Source: Furcasterigmium furcatum (taxonomy: Eukaryota > Ascomycota > Sordariomycetes > Glomerellales > Plectosphaerellaceae). Taken from it: a stretch of DNA of 64,000 nucleotides. The stretch lies in assembly GCA_001599815.1 (NCBI GenBank), contig BCIA01000005.1, positions 3,728,472 through 3,792,471 of the forward strand, given 5' to 3'. Position 1 is the stretch's first letter; the number at the start of each line of letters is the position of its first letter. Below the pieces are notes generated by a model. It worked only from the letters and a program-made list of their open reading frames with translations. It did not search any database and had not been told where the DNA came from. Shown here piece by piece: positions 22,362 to 34,134 of this stretch. The translations under genes and the position numbers were made by a program.

Positions 22362-23947
22362 TTACTGCGCTATGGCATCTCTATCGACGGTGATGAACCG
22401 CCCTTTCCCTGCTCTCTTGGAAATGATGTACTTTTCCACGCCCTCAGCCACCGTTGCTGCTCGTCTCACTCGCTCCGTGTCTCCAACCAAAGTGTCCTCC
22501 GCAACGCCATACCCATCCCGTAGCCGTAGCACTGCCACCTTCCCCCAGTCTGCCTCCCAGTCGACTCTGTCGCCATCGCGATCGTACATCAGCACCGAGA
22601 ACCACTCCCCGCAACCCGTGAGGTCGAGGTATTCGAGACCGTACAGCGACCTGCTTAGTTTGCGTAGTAGGATGACGGCTTCGGAGAAGTCATTATCCAG
22701 GCTGTGAGCATATGGTCCTGTGCCAGAATAAGCCACCGCATGGGGAACGCCGGAAGAGGCGGCGACAGTGGTGAACCTGGCATTAGGGGTGAGACTTGGG
22801 GGAGGCCAGTAGGAGAGGTTGAGGTGTGTCAACCCCGGAAGTTTGGCGGCGAGGGCGAGGAGATGCTTCCAGGAAGGCAGTGAAGGCCTCCCCTCTGCAT
22901 TCGCTGCAGAGGGATCAATGGCGAGGGAAAGGTGTGTGAGGTTTGGAACAAGCTGGGGAGGAAGGGAAGGGGCCTCTGCTGCATCCCAGGATTCCTGGAC
23001 TTGTGCAAAGGAGGCCGCGCACCGCGCGAGCTGAGGGGGGAAAAGGAGGTCCGTCAGCTCTCGGACTGTCAGGGAGCGGTTGATAGAGCCTGACAGGTCG
23101 AGGCAGTGAAGGTCGTTGTTGAGGGACATGAGTGCCTCGGCACTGTATTTCCCAGCGCCGCTGCACTGGCCCTCCTCATTATCTTCCTGGGGCATCATGA
23201 TGCATCTCAGGTCGTGTATGTTGATGTCACGATCTCCACAGGCGCCCACATAAGACACCAACGCAGACCTGAGACGACTGTGCAAGGTGTGTAGGTAGTA
23301 ATGATCGTACGCACTCTGGAAATCCCAGTCCGCGGCCATCCTCCTGAGGACCACGTCTATCATGGATCCCCGTTCAGGAAGGTACGCTCCAGGCATGCGG
23401 TGAAAGTGCACGCGGCCTCCGTCGTTCGGCGCGCGGCCGCTCGACGAGCTGGCGACATTGCGCACGCGCTGCTCTACCCAGCTGCGCGGGGGCCTAGGCC
23501 CTGGGGGCAATCTCCTGCCGTTGGCATCTGTTCTGGTTGGCCTCCGAGGCGGAGGGGGAGGAGTCTCTGGGATCTGAAGGATTTGGCGGAGGGAGGGTGG
23601 CAGAGTACCGGGAACACCAGGGCTACCAGGGCTGACGAAAGAGGCCGAGACGGACGGCTGGTTGGACGAAGCTAACGTAGCCCGTCGGAGGTTCGCCAAG
23701 AGCTCGTTCACGCCCTTGGTATTGCTTTCTATTCAGACGCCGAGTCAGCGTGAATTGTCAAGCAGTCGATCTAAAATAGCTCTTGGATGGCTGCACAACC
23801 ACTCAGGCGTAAGCCTTGACCCCCTTCCGTCTGCCGATCGAGACTTGACATACCGGACGAAGGCGACCTCGTGCTGGAGGCTCCGAGCGAGGCTGGGGCA
23901 GTGGACTGCGGTTTGGAGAAATTGGACTGATGCCTTTTTTTGGGCAT
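22362..23947 (-). CDS. Leucine-rich-repeat-like protein, conserved fungal unknown
   Basis: Two exons (23947-23854 and 23728-22362) give 486 residues; the 125-nt intron 23729-23853 (GTATGT, TAG) joins SPSS to the conserved-looking VNELLANLRRATLASS. The N-terminus is basic and Ser-rich (MPKKRHQSNFSKPQS). A Pro/Arg-rich section follows (RPTRTDANGRRLPPGPRPPRSW). The C-terminal two thirds contain degenerate LRR-like units: LHCLDLSGSINRSL, LTHLSLAIDP, LTHLNLSYWPPPS and LEYLDLTGCGEWFSVL. There is no signal peptide, F-box or membrane segment, so it is probably a nuclear or cytosolic scaffold. I know similar uncharacterised LRR proteins in filamentous fungi but no defined function. It is divergent from the VIB-1-like gene across a very large gap. 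Confidence 0.8.
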
Positions 23948-26900
23948 AGCACAAGGACACGGCCGGCTGGGGGAGGACAAGATGTGTCGCGTGGTGTGGC
24001 TTCGGCCGGACGTGCGTGGCGTCGTTGCGTGGTGAGGAGGGACAGAGAATCACCAGCAGCAAGAAAGTTTCGGGGGGCGCCGAAGCAAACAATCGATGGG
24101 GATATGAAACAAATGTCAAAAGAAGGGGCCAAGACAAACCACTGCTGCGGCGCAGGGCTGTGTGGTGGTCGTGAGATTCTTGGCAGGTGAGGGTGAGTCG
24201 TCGGGATTGGCCTCACTCCGTCCATTGGTCGACGCCTGTCAGACGGATCAAGGTTGTGTCACGACGTTGGAATAACGAACAGCTGCTAATGAGTAGGGGT
24301 GATCAGCGGCTGCGCTATTGAGGCCTCATTTCTCAAACGCTAACGCACGGGAAGTGCTCGTGACGGTGACTGGGAATGACTGATGGAGGTCGATGACTCC
24401 TCGTCTGGTTTGTCATCGCTCCAGCCTCCGGCGCTCCGAAGGAGGGGCAAAAAAAGAGGGGGTCCGAGCCGGGGGTCGGGGCTCCAGGCGCCGCCTGGAC
24501 TGGCCCGGGCAGCGGATAGCCCATCCCCGGCGACAGCGAGGACCACCGCAAACGCTTGGTCCGTGCTTCGCGGCATGACGACGCCCCCTGCGTCGTTGTG
24601 TTACTGCTCAGCTGGCCTGACCCAGAAGATGGTTACCCCGGCCGGTAGCAGTGCTCCAAATGAGAGGCAATGGACGAGCTGGTTTGGTTTGCTCTCAGTG
24701 TTGGTGAAGCTAGTGACCCTTCTGGAGCGTCCTGGGGGGACCGGGCTCACGCCACTCGCCCCATTTGTCCACGTCAAGCCTGGACTGCTCTCGAGTCAAT
24801 CGTGACGTCCCAGCAACGTCCCTTCTCTCGATTCGCCAGTCTTCCGCTGCAAAACCCCCAGCGTATGTTGACTATGACTGTTAAATGGCCTGATCAGACT
24901 CGGCCCGACCTTGGGTTGCAGCCACGTCCTTGTTCCTGACGTGGGAACTCTTCACTGGGACCACGCGGATGATGAGAACTGCCAGCTCAAGCTCCGTGAA
25001 ATATACTGCTGCCCAATAGCAGGAGGCTTCTGACCTGCTCGTATCTCAACCGGTTTTAACTTCACGTACGGTCCAGAAAGCTGTGAACCGGCCATGTCGT
25101 GGGATCGATCGCCCATATCAGGGGAGAGAGGCATGTGCAACCCAAGGACCATAGGTGCCTGGTCGCCAGGCGGGAAGGCGTAAGGTCCGCACTTAGTAGC
25201 GTGGGAAATTCTGTAGTCTGAGATGTGCGCAAAAGCGGCGTGCTGGCGAGGTCAGAGTCGCTGCGTCGATTCGCGGGCACAAGGGTCTGGCGCTGAACAC
25301 AGATGCTGCTGTCATGTTCGCTGAGCCTAGCCCTTCTCCTAGCTTTGAAACAATCCTGACTTCTAGGGCGGGGTTGAGCCAAGGGGTCGTTGACCCCGGG
25401 AGGGCCCGGCCGGCTCTGACCTTGTCAACAACCATAAGGTCACATCCAGATTATCCATGCGTCAATCACGGAGATCTTTGTTCAACGTTGCATCCTTGGG
25501 ATTGCGGGGCCATTGGTCGGGGACACTCGTTCTGAAACTGGGCGTCGAAAGGGGTCGGGATGGTACATTCGCACGGTGTTTGCCGCTTGGGTGTCCTTCT
25601 CAGAAGTCGTGATCAGCAGTTGCTGAGGTTATCCGGTGGCAAGGAGCCGCCCGCTCTCCTTGATGACTGCGTACAGACAGGGCGGCGGATGTGGCCAGGC
25701 AATCTCTGGGGTGGCTGTTCTGGGAAGGATGACCGTTTCGGCGTCCACAGATTCCAGCCTTGATTGCCTGCCCCGGAAACCGCGCCAGAGTTCATCTGCG
25801 TGTGGACGCTCCCATAGGTTCCGGCTGACTTGCCTGCCGGACGAAGGTAGGGAAGCTGACCGAGGCACTTTGGAGCCCACGAGCATCGTCGTCAAGCCTA
25901 ATCTGGAAGGGAAAAGCGAATGGTCGCAGAAAGCCGGGCCTCTCGATCCCTGGCCCTAACTCAGCAGAAGGGGCATCCTTGAGAGCATCCAGCCTCCGTT
26001 GACTAGGCAGGTTGATGAAACCACCCCGGCAGATGAGCGGCCGCAACCCGTATATGCTGTGATCCATCCCGAGGGAATGGTTGCCAACGAGAACCCGCGG
26101 CCTCAGACTCCCGGCGGGTCATGCGGCTGGCCTGTCCGGAACAACCACAGGCATGAAGGGCTTTCCTGGATGGCGTGAGCTTTGCAATGGCCCGCCTGCT
26201 CTTCGGCCCGCGTGATGGACCTGATGGAAGGCCTGGCTTTCCGGATGACTCTCGTCTGGCCCGATGACTGGCCAAGCGTCGATGATGATAGAAATGAACC
26301 AGTCTCAGATAAGTTCGCATCCGGGGAGGGAAACAAGAAGGAAGCCGGCCGGCTTCGCCCGCATTGTTCACAAAGCCCAGGCCTGGCACTTCGGCTCGGC
26401 GATCAATGCCCTCAATGCCTGCACTGGTTCAAGAAACGCAATGACTCCGTTGATCCCACGTGGGGAATGGGAATACAGCGATGTACCACGACACTTGTCA
26501 GCTTCCGTTGCACTGTTGAGCTGCCCGATTACCGATGATTTCTGTATCCTTCCATGCTTTTGCTGACCGGGGCACAAATGTCTGCTTGAGCCATTGAAGG
26601 CGCGGACCAGAGCTTGACGTGAGAACCGTGGCGAGTCGCAAAGGATCGGGAGAAGGAAGAACTGCCCTAGGACGGACGGGAGTGATCATGGTTAGGTAGG
26701 TAAAGTGCCGTCCGTCAGAAGGCAATGACGCTTCAGGAGGGCGTACAATGGCTGTCTCCGCCGCGAGATGTTCTGTGAGATATGAGATTTGGGGAGTGAT
26801 GGATGTCCATGAGGCGAGGTGTGTCAAGTCAGGCAACAACACCAGACAGGGCATGGAAGGAGACGACAAGTTGCATCCAAATCGATCCACGTTTGGAAGC

Positions 26901-29900
26901 AAGGGAAGGAGTGAAGGGACGACGAGGACTTGGCAGTCCCTTCCTCATTGGCGCAGGTCTTTCCACCGGCCTCCAGCCGGCACATGTGGGTCGCTCCTGC
27001 AGAATATCGCAGGGGCTCGGCACTGCCATGGCCAACCAGAAACCGTGCCGTCTCACCGGCATCCCTGACCGAGAACGACTCGGGCCCACGCGGCCAGCCT
27101 GACGTGGACCTCCTCCTCCTCCTTCTCCCCACTATCACCACCCCTTCTCTCGCTGTTTGTTGACAACATGCACCCGCAGATCTGGTTCACGCCCACTCTC
27201 TTCGGCTACGGCCTGTGCGAAATGGCTGGCACCCTTCCGATAAGCCCGCCACCAACGGCGAAAGGAGGGGGCTCGGGGGCATGCACATGCTCGTCAGTTG
27301 GTTGCCATCGAGGCCCCTTCCCTTCGATGTTTGCCATCAAGCGCCAACCGGCGGCGTTTCGACACTGCTCGAGAGTTTGTGGCCCGAAGATGAACTCCTC
27401 TCGCCAAATCGGGTCGGGGCCATGACAGGAAAGGGGGGGGTTCTGTCCCACAACCCGTCCTCCTCGCAATACCAGCGCCTACCTAGCGTGGCCTTCCCGG
27501 CGGTGTGGCAATGATCCTGTCATCGATGCCCTGTGTTACGAGCAGCCGCCCACCACCTCTTTCTGCATAGGTGACTAGCAGCCTGCAAGCCCGCTTGACT
27601 TTTCTGGGCATTCCTCCTACGACCGAGGCCCTTGTGGCACATCTGTGAAGAGTCGACCTTGAGGACTGGTCACCTGTCGCCTTGCACAAGATCTGGAAAT
27701 CTGAGAACTAGAACATGGGGTAAACATGAACACCATACCACCACATGACGAACCCTGGAAACGCCCGGCAGTCACGACTCTCGCAACGTCCTCGACCACT
27801 GAAGGTTGATCTGGACCTGGGGACAGCTGACCGGGGCTCGCAACGCTGACCATCGGGAATCGCCAGCACGTGCAGCTGGGCTGCATCGGCACATTTTACT
27901 CACCGCATCCATCCATTGCGAACGTTCCGATCGAGAAACCCCCGACTTTCACTAATCAAAGGCTTTCGATCGGGCAGCCCCTGACCAGAGACTTCCAAGG
28001 GGGCAGGGGGGTCCCGAGTGTCTTTCTCGCCGGGCGATGCATCACCTGAATTCCGAGGCCAGCAATCTTTACCCAGCCGCATGTTGGCCCCTTCTAGCTG
28101 TGCGAGCACAGTCTTTCACCTGCCATGGCACGATTTCGGACCCGCCGTCTCAACTTTACATGCGGACCAGACTCACCTCCAACCCCCCTCGGGTCAGAGA
28201 TATGGCCCCTGAAATCATCTAGCATGCGTCTGCTTCTCTCGCGTCATGATGCGCATCCCAAACCCTGTCGTGGGCTTTCATACTAGCTTGCGGGAACCTG
28301 CGCAAACGACAATGCAGGAATGGCCTATCTTCTTCCTTCCAAGAGAACACGAGGTCATGCATGAAATCAGCACCACCTGGAAGGAGTTTAGATTCCCTGG
28401 GAGATGGGGGCCAAGTCCAGCAGGCAAACCCTCCCAAAATGGATTTGATCTGTCCTGCTCGGGTATCTGCTCATGTCATTGGGCGGAACACAGGTATCCA
28501 TCCGCATATGAGCCTTGACCTCAAGGTTTCAGTCACGGGTCCGTTATTCAGTTTCTCTGTGGTCTACGGCTCTACTCAGCGCCCGGTGTCCACTGTCTGG
28601 CGCCGCCAGATCTACCGGCAGGCGGCGTTTGGAGAATGAGACTGCCGAGCCGGTGGCAGCGAGACTCCCGCACCATACTATGGGTCCAATTGGGCAACGT
28701 CTCGACAGTCTTGCTCCTGTGTTCACGCGAGATTTAGGACAAAAGCTCAACAACGCATCACGTAATGCTCTCTCAATGACCAAGGCCAGGGCCTCTATCC
28801 AAGATGCATGACAATACCAGGACATCTCGTCCCAAATGAACCTGGTCGAGGCAAGTTGACCGCGCCGATGGTCATTCACTGGTTGCCTCGTGCAAGTGAA
28901 TGGCAGAGAACGCAAGCAAGCCGGCCGCTTAAAATTCAAACCTTCCTGCCAGCAGAAGCAGCATCATCGTCCCCGTGCTGCAGATCCCCCGACGTCACTG
29001 CCCCCTAGGATCAAGCGCAAGCGAACACGATCCAGACGGAGGCGGTCGACGAATCGCCCAAATCCTGCCTCTCGGACTGCAGCCGCCCGATGATGGACCA
29101 CCCATCAGCGAGGAAGTACTCTCTTCAAATTAGAATCGTGTTTGTGGCGTTTCAACCAAGCCCTTGAGAGACGGGTAGCTGCATGGCTGGTGCATGGAAG
29201 ACGAGGATCCAGGCGCAAGCCGCCAGTCGTCAGAAATCCCTGATCTTTGTCTTCGGGGTACCCTTCAAACACTTTCCAGGTACGAAGCCGAGAAGAATAT
29301 TTCGGCCCATCGCGGAGGGCCTCTGAGCAGAGCAGATGTACGGTCTCTGTTCCTCCTGGGTCCCAACTTTCTGCAGGATTGGCTTTCTCTCAGTGTCCCC
29401 CTCACGCCGGCGAGGGCGGGACGCTAATTCAGGGGCACCAAAGCCACCCTCCGGGCGTCCATCCGAAGGCTCTCTCGAATACTGGCCGATCACGCTCCGC
29501 CCGACTGCGCAGATCGTCTTGCATCTAGGTTACGACCTCAAAGTCCGTGGCAGTCTGGACGAGAAGCGAGCTCACCTCGCCTGCTAGTAGGCCGTCTCAA
29601 TAACAGCAAGCGGCATGTATCCATGGCCCACCACACAAACGACTTGCTGTCATCGGCTCGAGGACAACGGAGGACTGGGGTCCTGAGCTCTCCACAATCC
29701 AATGTTTCTCGGCCGTTGTCTCAGAGTCTGCACGACGAGTGTCTTCGTCTATCTCTTGACAGATCCCAGTCATCCCACTTCCGAGTTGATGTTCCTTGCT
29801 CCGCTGGAAGCTTCGGCAGACTGCCTCAGCAGCTCTTAGCCCCCATCGGCTGTCTGTGCCACCCATACCTGGACTCGCGTGTTGAGGCTCGACCCTTGAC

Positions 29901-31764
29901 CTCTTGTTCTGTGCGTCCCGGGACTAGCCACACGTCTGGGGCCGTTTCTCTCGAGATATAATTCAGATTCCCTCTCAACAAAGGTCCCGCGGGTCCCTTG
30001 GGTGGTCGCCGAGTCTCCCGATTTGTCTCCATGCTTGCAAACAAGAAGCCCCTCAAGAGACGCTCGATTCACCTTCCGAAAATTTCTTTTCCTTTGGTTT
30101 CTGATCCTCCCCTCGTCACAACATCTCGGTCTCCGGCACTACGAATCCGGGACCTGACTCCTTTCCATATACTGGACAGCTTTGTTCTCTGATTATTCCC
30201 TGGCCGTGCAAAGGCGTGGCTTTGCAGCTGGCGGAAAGTAAGTTGTGACAGATCACATTTTGGCGTTGTCTCCGAGGCCGCCCCTAACAGCAACGAGCGC
30301 GCCAACACCTCCCCGACTCGCAGCACACCCGTGCATGCCTGCAGTGGCTATAGACGAGAAGGATATCCGTATGCACGTGCCGAGAAACTCCTACAATCAT
30401 AGTTGCTGACCGTCTGTCAGCCGTTGGCTCAAGATTTGGGCTTGAAAGTCAGTTTTTGTCCCATATCTCCCGAGCACCATCCTGCGAGGCGAGGCATGGC
30501 CGACCCAGCAACGATGAAAAGCGCCCCCGAAGCCGACACGCGGCATCTACCCGCGATAATGCCAGAGTTCCGGGGCTGGAGGAAACACCGGGCTCTCTGG
30601 AGGAGCGAGGGCATTCGCTGACTTTGCTAGAGAAAGCTCCCAAAGAAGCCTCTCCTCCCGACCTTGGCATGACCGCGGCAGCACTTCTGCAGGTAGGATC
30701 GCCTGTGCGCACATCATGCACACGAGATTTGGGCTGATTTCCTCTCGAAGAGTGTCAGTGACATCGACAGCGGAGATTATTGTGCCAGAACACTCTTCGA
30801 TTGTGCTGCAATCTCGATCGTCTCGACAGCTGAGGCTGGTCAAATGAATCATCCGATGAATAAGGTAATTCGAGCCCCGTCCTTGCGTCTACGACGCGAT
30901 CGAGCCCACGAAACGACTCCTGGTGCAAAAGCCGCGGGCGACTCGGGAGGCGAATCATAAGGCGGCGCAGGCGGGCTGCTGGTGAGGAGCCAGCCTGCCT
31001 TTGGAGGGCCCTTGGGCAGGCCACCTGCCTGGGCGAGCCTGAAGTATCCGCTCGGTATGTCGCTCTCTCTCCCGTTGTTGTTGTCGTTGTTGTTCTCCTC
31101 CCTGCAGGCTCTAGGCCACGCAACCCGGACACGCCTGGGGCTGTCGTTGTTGTCGTTGCCGGCGTCGGTTAAGGTGAGGTTGGGTGGCGCCCGAAGAGCG
31201 ACGAAAAGAAGCATGTATTTGCATCTCGGGTCGGCCGACATGGTTCATCTACTCTTTTGAGAAGCGTGCCCGTGGCGTGCCGGCAGGCGTAGGCACACAG
31301 AGATGCGGCGTGCTCTCCTTGGTCCTACTCCAACCCAGCCTTTCCCTTGCCGTTGCAGTCACAAAAGCGGCGCGCGCTCGCTGCAGGGAACGTTGGTCGC
31401 TTTTGCACGCGCCACCCCCCCTCCTTGATATGCGCAACACCACGGCCCGGTCATTTCCATTTGTCGGTCCATGTACCTCGACGGAGCTGACAAGTCTCGC
31501 GCTGTACCGCCCCTACTCAGCGCTCCTCCCCTGCTGCCGTCCAGCGAGGGCAGAAGGGCGAGCCGAGCGAGCGGCTTCACTCGCTCCATCCCTTTCCGTT
31601 TCCGATCCTCTCTGTGGGCTTGCATTTCGACAGCACTGACTCTCTGTCCCGTTCGGCCAGGATACTGATGGCTTGCCCTTCCTCTCACATAGGTTGAATC
31701 CCGTCCGCATCTCTGCGATTGATCACATTGGGCCCCCCTGCGGAGACTCAGTGCTGATCGCTTA

Positions 31765-31787
31765 CCGCCGCCGCCGCCGCCGCCGCC
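31765..31787. repeat. (CCG)n microsatellite
   Basis: Seven consecutive CCG triplets plus CC run directly into an ATG at 31788. The repeat lies in the putative leader of the VIB-1-like gene. Confidence 0.8.
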
Positions 31788-31817
31788 ATGGACCACTCGG
31801 CACATGTGTATTTATGA
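31788..31817 (+). promoter_or_regulatory. Short upstream ORF in strong start context
   Basis: The context GCCGCCATGG matches the eukaryotic optimum at every position. It starts a nine-codon peptide (MDHSAHVYL, then TGA), 791 nt before the stop-to-main-ATG boundary. If transcribed in the leader of the downstream transcription factor it could repress translation. Whether this segment is in the mRNA is unknown. Confidence 0.4.
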
Positions 31818-32607
31818 AACTTGACGGACCGCTTGCTGACCATCGTCGACCCCTTCGCAGGAGTTTGAGCCATCGCCAGCTTCGGGGTTAGAGTACCTCG
31901 ATAACCTCTCGCAGGGTCATGACATAAGGCAAGTTCATCTCACATCGAATCACTCTTCCGAAGGCTGTCGGTGCGCCTTGGAGACTTGCAAGAACCCCAA
32001 CCCTCTCGCGTTTGCCCTTGGTCTTTCCCCTCCCGTCGGAATGCCAGTTTTCAGGGCGGAGAGCTTGCCGGCGGCACTCCTGCGAACTCATGGGTAGCTG
32101 CTTTGGCCCTGGACCGGCATCCCTTGGTCCTGGGCGAGACCAGTTGCCCACTCCCTCAGAAGGCGGCTCTCGCAGCTCCCTGATTCATTCGCTCTGTGTT
32201 CCGGTGCTACGCCAACGTTGGCAGTCCTACCCCGGCGGGTAGCACCGACACTTTGTCCTGCATCCCTCTGCAGTGCAGCGGTTCTTGACGTCCTCGTGCC
32301 GGCCCTCTAAAGCACTGTGGTCCAGTCGCGACTTGACAACAGCCCAACTAACAGGCCGGACTAGATACGATCACAATACCAATGGGCCCCCTCTGACGAT
32401 AGAAGGCCCCAGCCCAACGGTGCCCGGACTCATAAATCACTTATTTCATCCGCCTGTCCTTAACCCGACCACCTCGTACCCACCGGATGGGAGCTCCTAC
32501 TACCCGCCTCACCCTCATCTGTTCTCCAATCTGGATGTCAGGCCTCGCCTGGGCTCAACGTATGTCGGCGGCGCCCCGGGTAGCATTCTCCATCTGAGCT
32601 ATCTACC

Positions 32608-34134
32608 ATGTATACTCTCGCAGACCATGCTTACAGGTCTCCTAGAAACCCCTCTGCGACGGGTATGTCTCAGCCGCCTCGATACACGGCCTTGCCCCAT
32701 CCTGCTTCTCAGATCAGCGCGCGAGACCAGTATTCCTCCACGACGCCCACCTTTCGGCGGCCATCGGAGCATCCGCAGAGATCTCCCTCCTCCTTCCCAG
32801 CGCCGCTGCGACGTCACCCACTCTCACCAACCCCCAGCCCGATCACAAGCTTCGGTCACTCCGTCAGGATGGACAACAGCCAGTTCAAGGGGCAGGCGCA
32901 GACAGTCCCGCCTCTCGCGCCGCTCCACTCCTTCGGGACGCTACAATACACGGATGGCAATCAAGGAGGGCCTATGGCCGTCAAGGTTGACATCAACGGG
33001 AATATCGACAAAGGGTTCTTCGAGGCTGACGGGGAATGGACCTGCTATCGACGCAACTACTTTTCCTGCATCTGCTCCTACAGCCTGACGCCGTGGATAG
33101 CAAGCGAGCCGATGCAATTCACCCAGAACAACGGCTCGACCTACTCGATTCATGCCTTTTACATGTCCATTTCTGCGGTCATCTCTGACAGCGACAACCA
33201 AAAGATCGAGCTCGTGCAGCACACGCCCAAGCGGGACAAGGGACCTACCGAGGAACCGCCCAAGATTCGTCTTCAGCCAAAGCAGCAACAGCCGCAGAGT
33301 CAGCTCGGTCTATATCCTCACGACAATGGCCTGGGCCCCGCTTCTCGGCTTGGATACGGCGCAGACCCGTACGCTGGAGGCCAGCACGGCAGCGACTACC
33401 AGACAGAATGCACGTTCGAGCGCATCCAGTTCAAGCAGGCCACGGCAAACAACGGCAAGAGACGGGCCGCGCAGCAGTACTATCACCTGGTCGTCGAGCT
33501 CTGGGGCGACATTGGGGGCCAAGGGCCTGACAAATTTGTCAAGATTGCCCACCGAAAGTCAGCCAAGATGATCGTGCGAGGCAGATCGCCGGGACACTAT
33601 CAGAGCGAGAGGCGCGGCAGCACCAGCAGCGGGCCAGGCGGATCTGCAGGGCCCATGGGGGGCTACGGCGGCGGCGGCGGCGCGCCGATCATTGGCGACT
33701 TCACTGGGGGGACGATGCTCGGAGGTGGAGGGTATGGGAGCAGCGACTACGCTCGGACAAACGCCTATGGGGCAAGAAACCAGCAGCAAGACATGCACCA
33801 CCACCTGGAGCCTCTCATCCCGGGAGATGACGCCAAGCTCATTGACGCGCACAAAGAATACCTCTACTACCCCGGCGCCATGTCCGAGGGACAGCACCAG
33901 TCGGATGGGCGGGGGCCGGTGGACATGTACGCCCATCACCACCGAGGCGGGCCAGACGGGATGCTCCCGCAGTTGTCGGCGGGCATCGAGGGCCAGGAAA
34001 AGGTCAAGAGAGACCCGGAATGCGGGATGCTCCCAAGCCTGTTCCACCAGACTCGGTGCAGCCCCTTCAGCGGCAAGTCTAACTCGGACGGCTACTACCC
34101 GATGATGCCGCAGCAGGGTGTCAACATGACTTGA
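32608..34134 (+). CDS. NDT80/PhoG-type transcription factor, VIB-1/XprG-like
   Basis: Nuclear p53-like DNA-binding regulator. VIB-1 (Neurospora) controls heterokaryon-incompatibility cell death and secreted hydrolases; XprG (Aspergillus) controls starvation proteases. A single exon encodes 508 residues from the ATG at 32608 (TACCATGT). The N-terminus MYTLADHAYRSPRNPSATGM and Pro/Ser-rich region are followed by the NDT80/PhoG fold at ~105-330: PLAPLHSFGTLQYTDGNQGG, KVDINGNIDKGFF, DGEWTCYRRNYFSCICSYSL, then TECTFERIQFKQATANNGKRRA, QQYYHLVVELWGD and KIAHRKSAKMIVRGRSPGHY. The tail is Gly- and His-rich with acidic segments. The core motifs are well conserved with VIB-1-type proteins, but which paralogue this is cannot be settled without a tree. 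The very large upstream region suggests complex regulation. Confidence 0.92.
   Translation: MYTLADHAYRSPRNPSATGMSQPPRYTALPHPASQISARDQYSSTTPTFRRPSEHPQRSPSSFPAPLRRHPLSPTPSPITSFGHSVRMDNSQFKGQAQTVPPLAPLHSFGTLQYTDGNQGGPMAVKVDINGNIDKGFFEADGEWTCYRRNYFSCICSYSLTPWIASEPMQFTQNNGSTYSIHAFYMSISAVISDSDNQKIELVQHTPKRDKGPTEEPPKIRLQPKQQQPQSQLGLYPHDNGLGPASRLGYGADPYAGGQHGSDYQTECTFERIQFKQATANNGKRRAAQQYYHLVVELWGDIGGQGPDKFVKIAHRKSAKMIVRGRSPGHYQSERRGSTSSGPGGSAGPMGGYGGGGGAPIIGDFTGGTMLGGGGYGSSDYARTNAYGARNQQQDMHHHLEPLIPGDDAKLIDAHKEYLYYPGAMSEGQHQSDGRGPVDMYAHHHRGGPDGMLPQLSAGIEGQEKVKRDPECGMLPSLFHQTRCSPFSGKSNSDGYYPMMPQQGVNMT

Larger units (their letters stand above)
23948..32607. other. 8.7-kb gene-free interval upstream of the VIB-1-like regulator
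   Basis: Six-frame reading shows only short overlapping ORFs without family resemblance, codon pattern or coherent splice sites. Base composition is mixed rather than AT-rich, so it does not look like decayed repeats. The proximal part (about 31000-32600) is pyrimidine-rich with GTT and CCG repeats and a strong-context uORF at 31788. I infer a long promoter and transcribed leader of the downstream transcription factor; a non-coding RNA is also possible. Confidence 0.55.
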
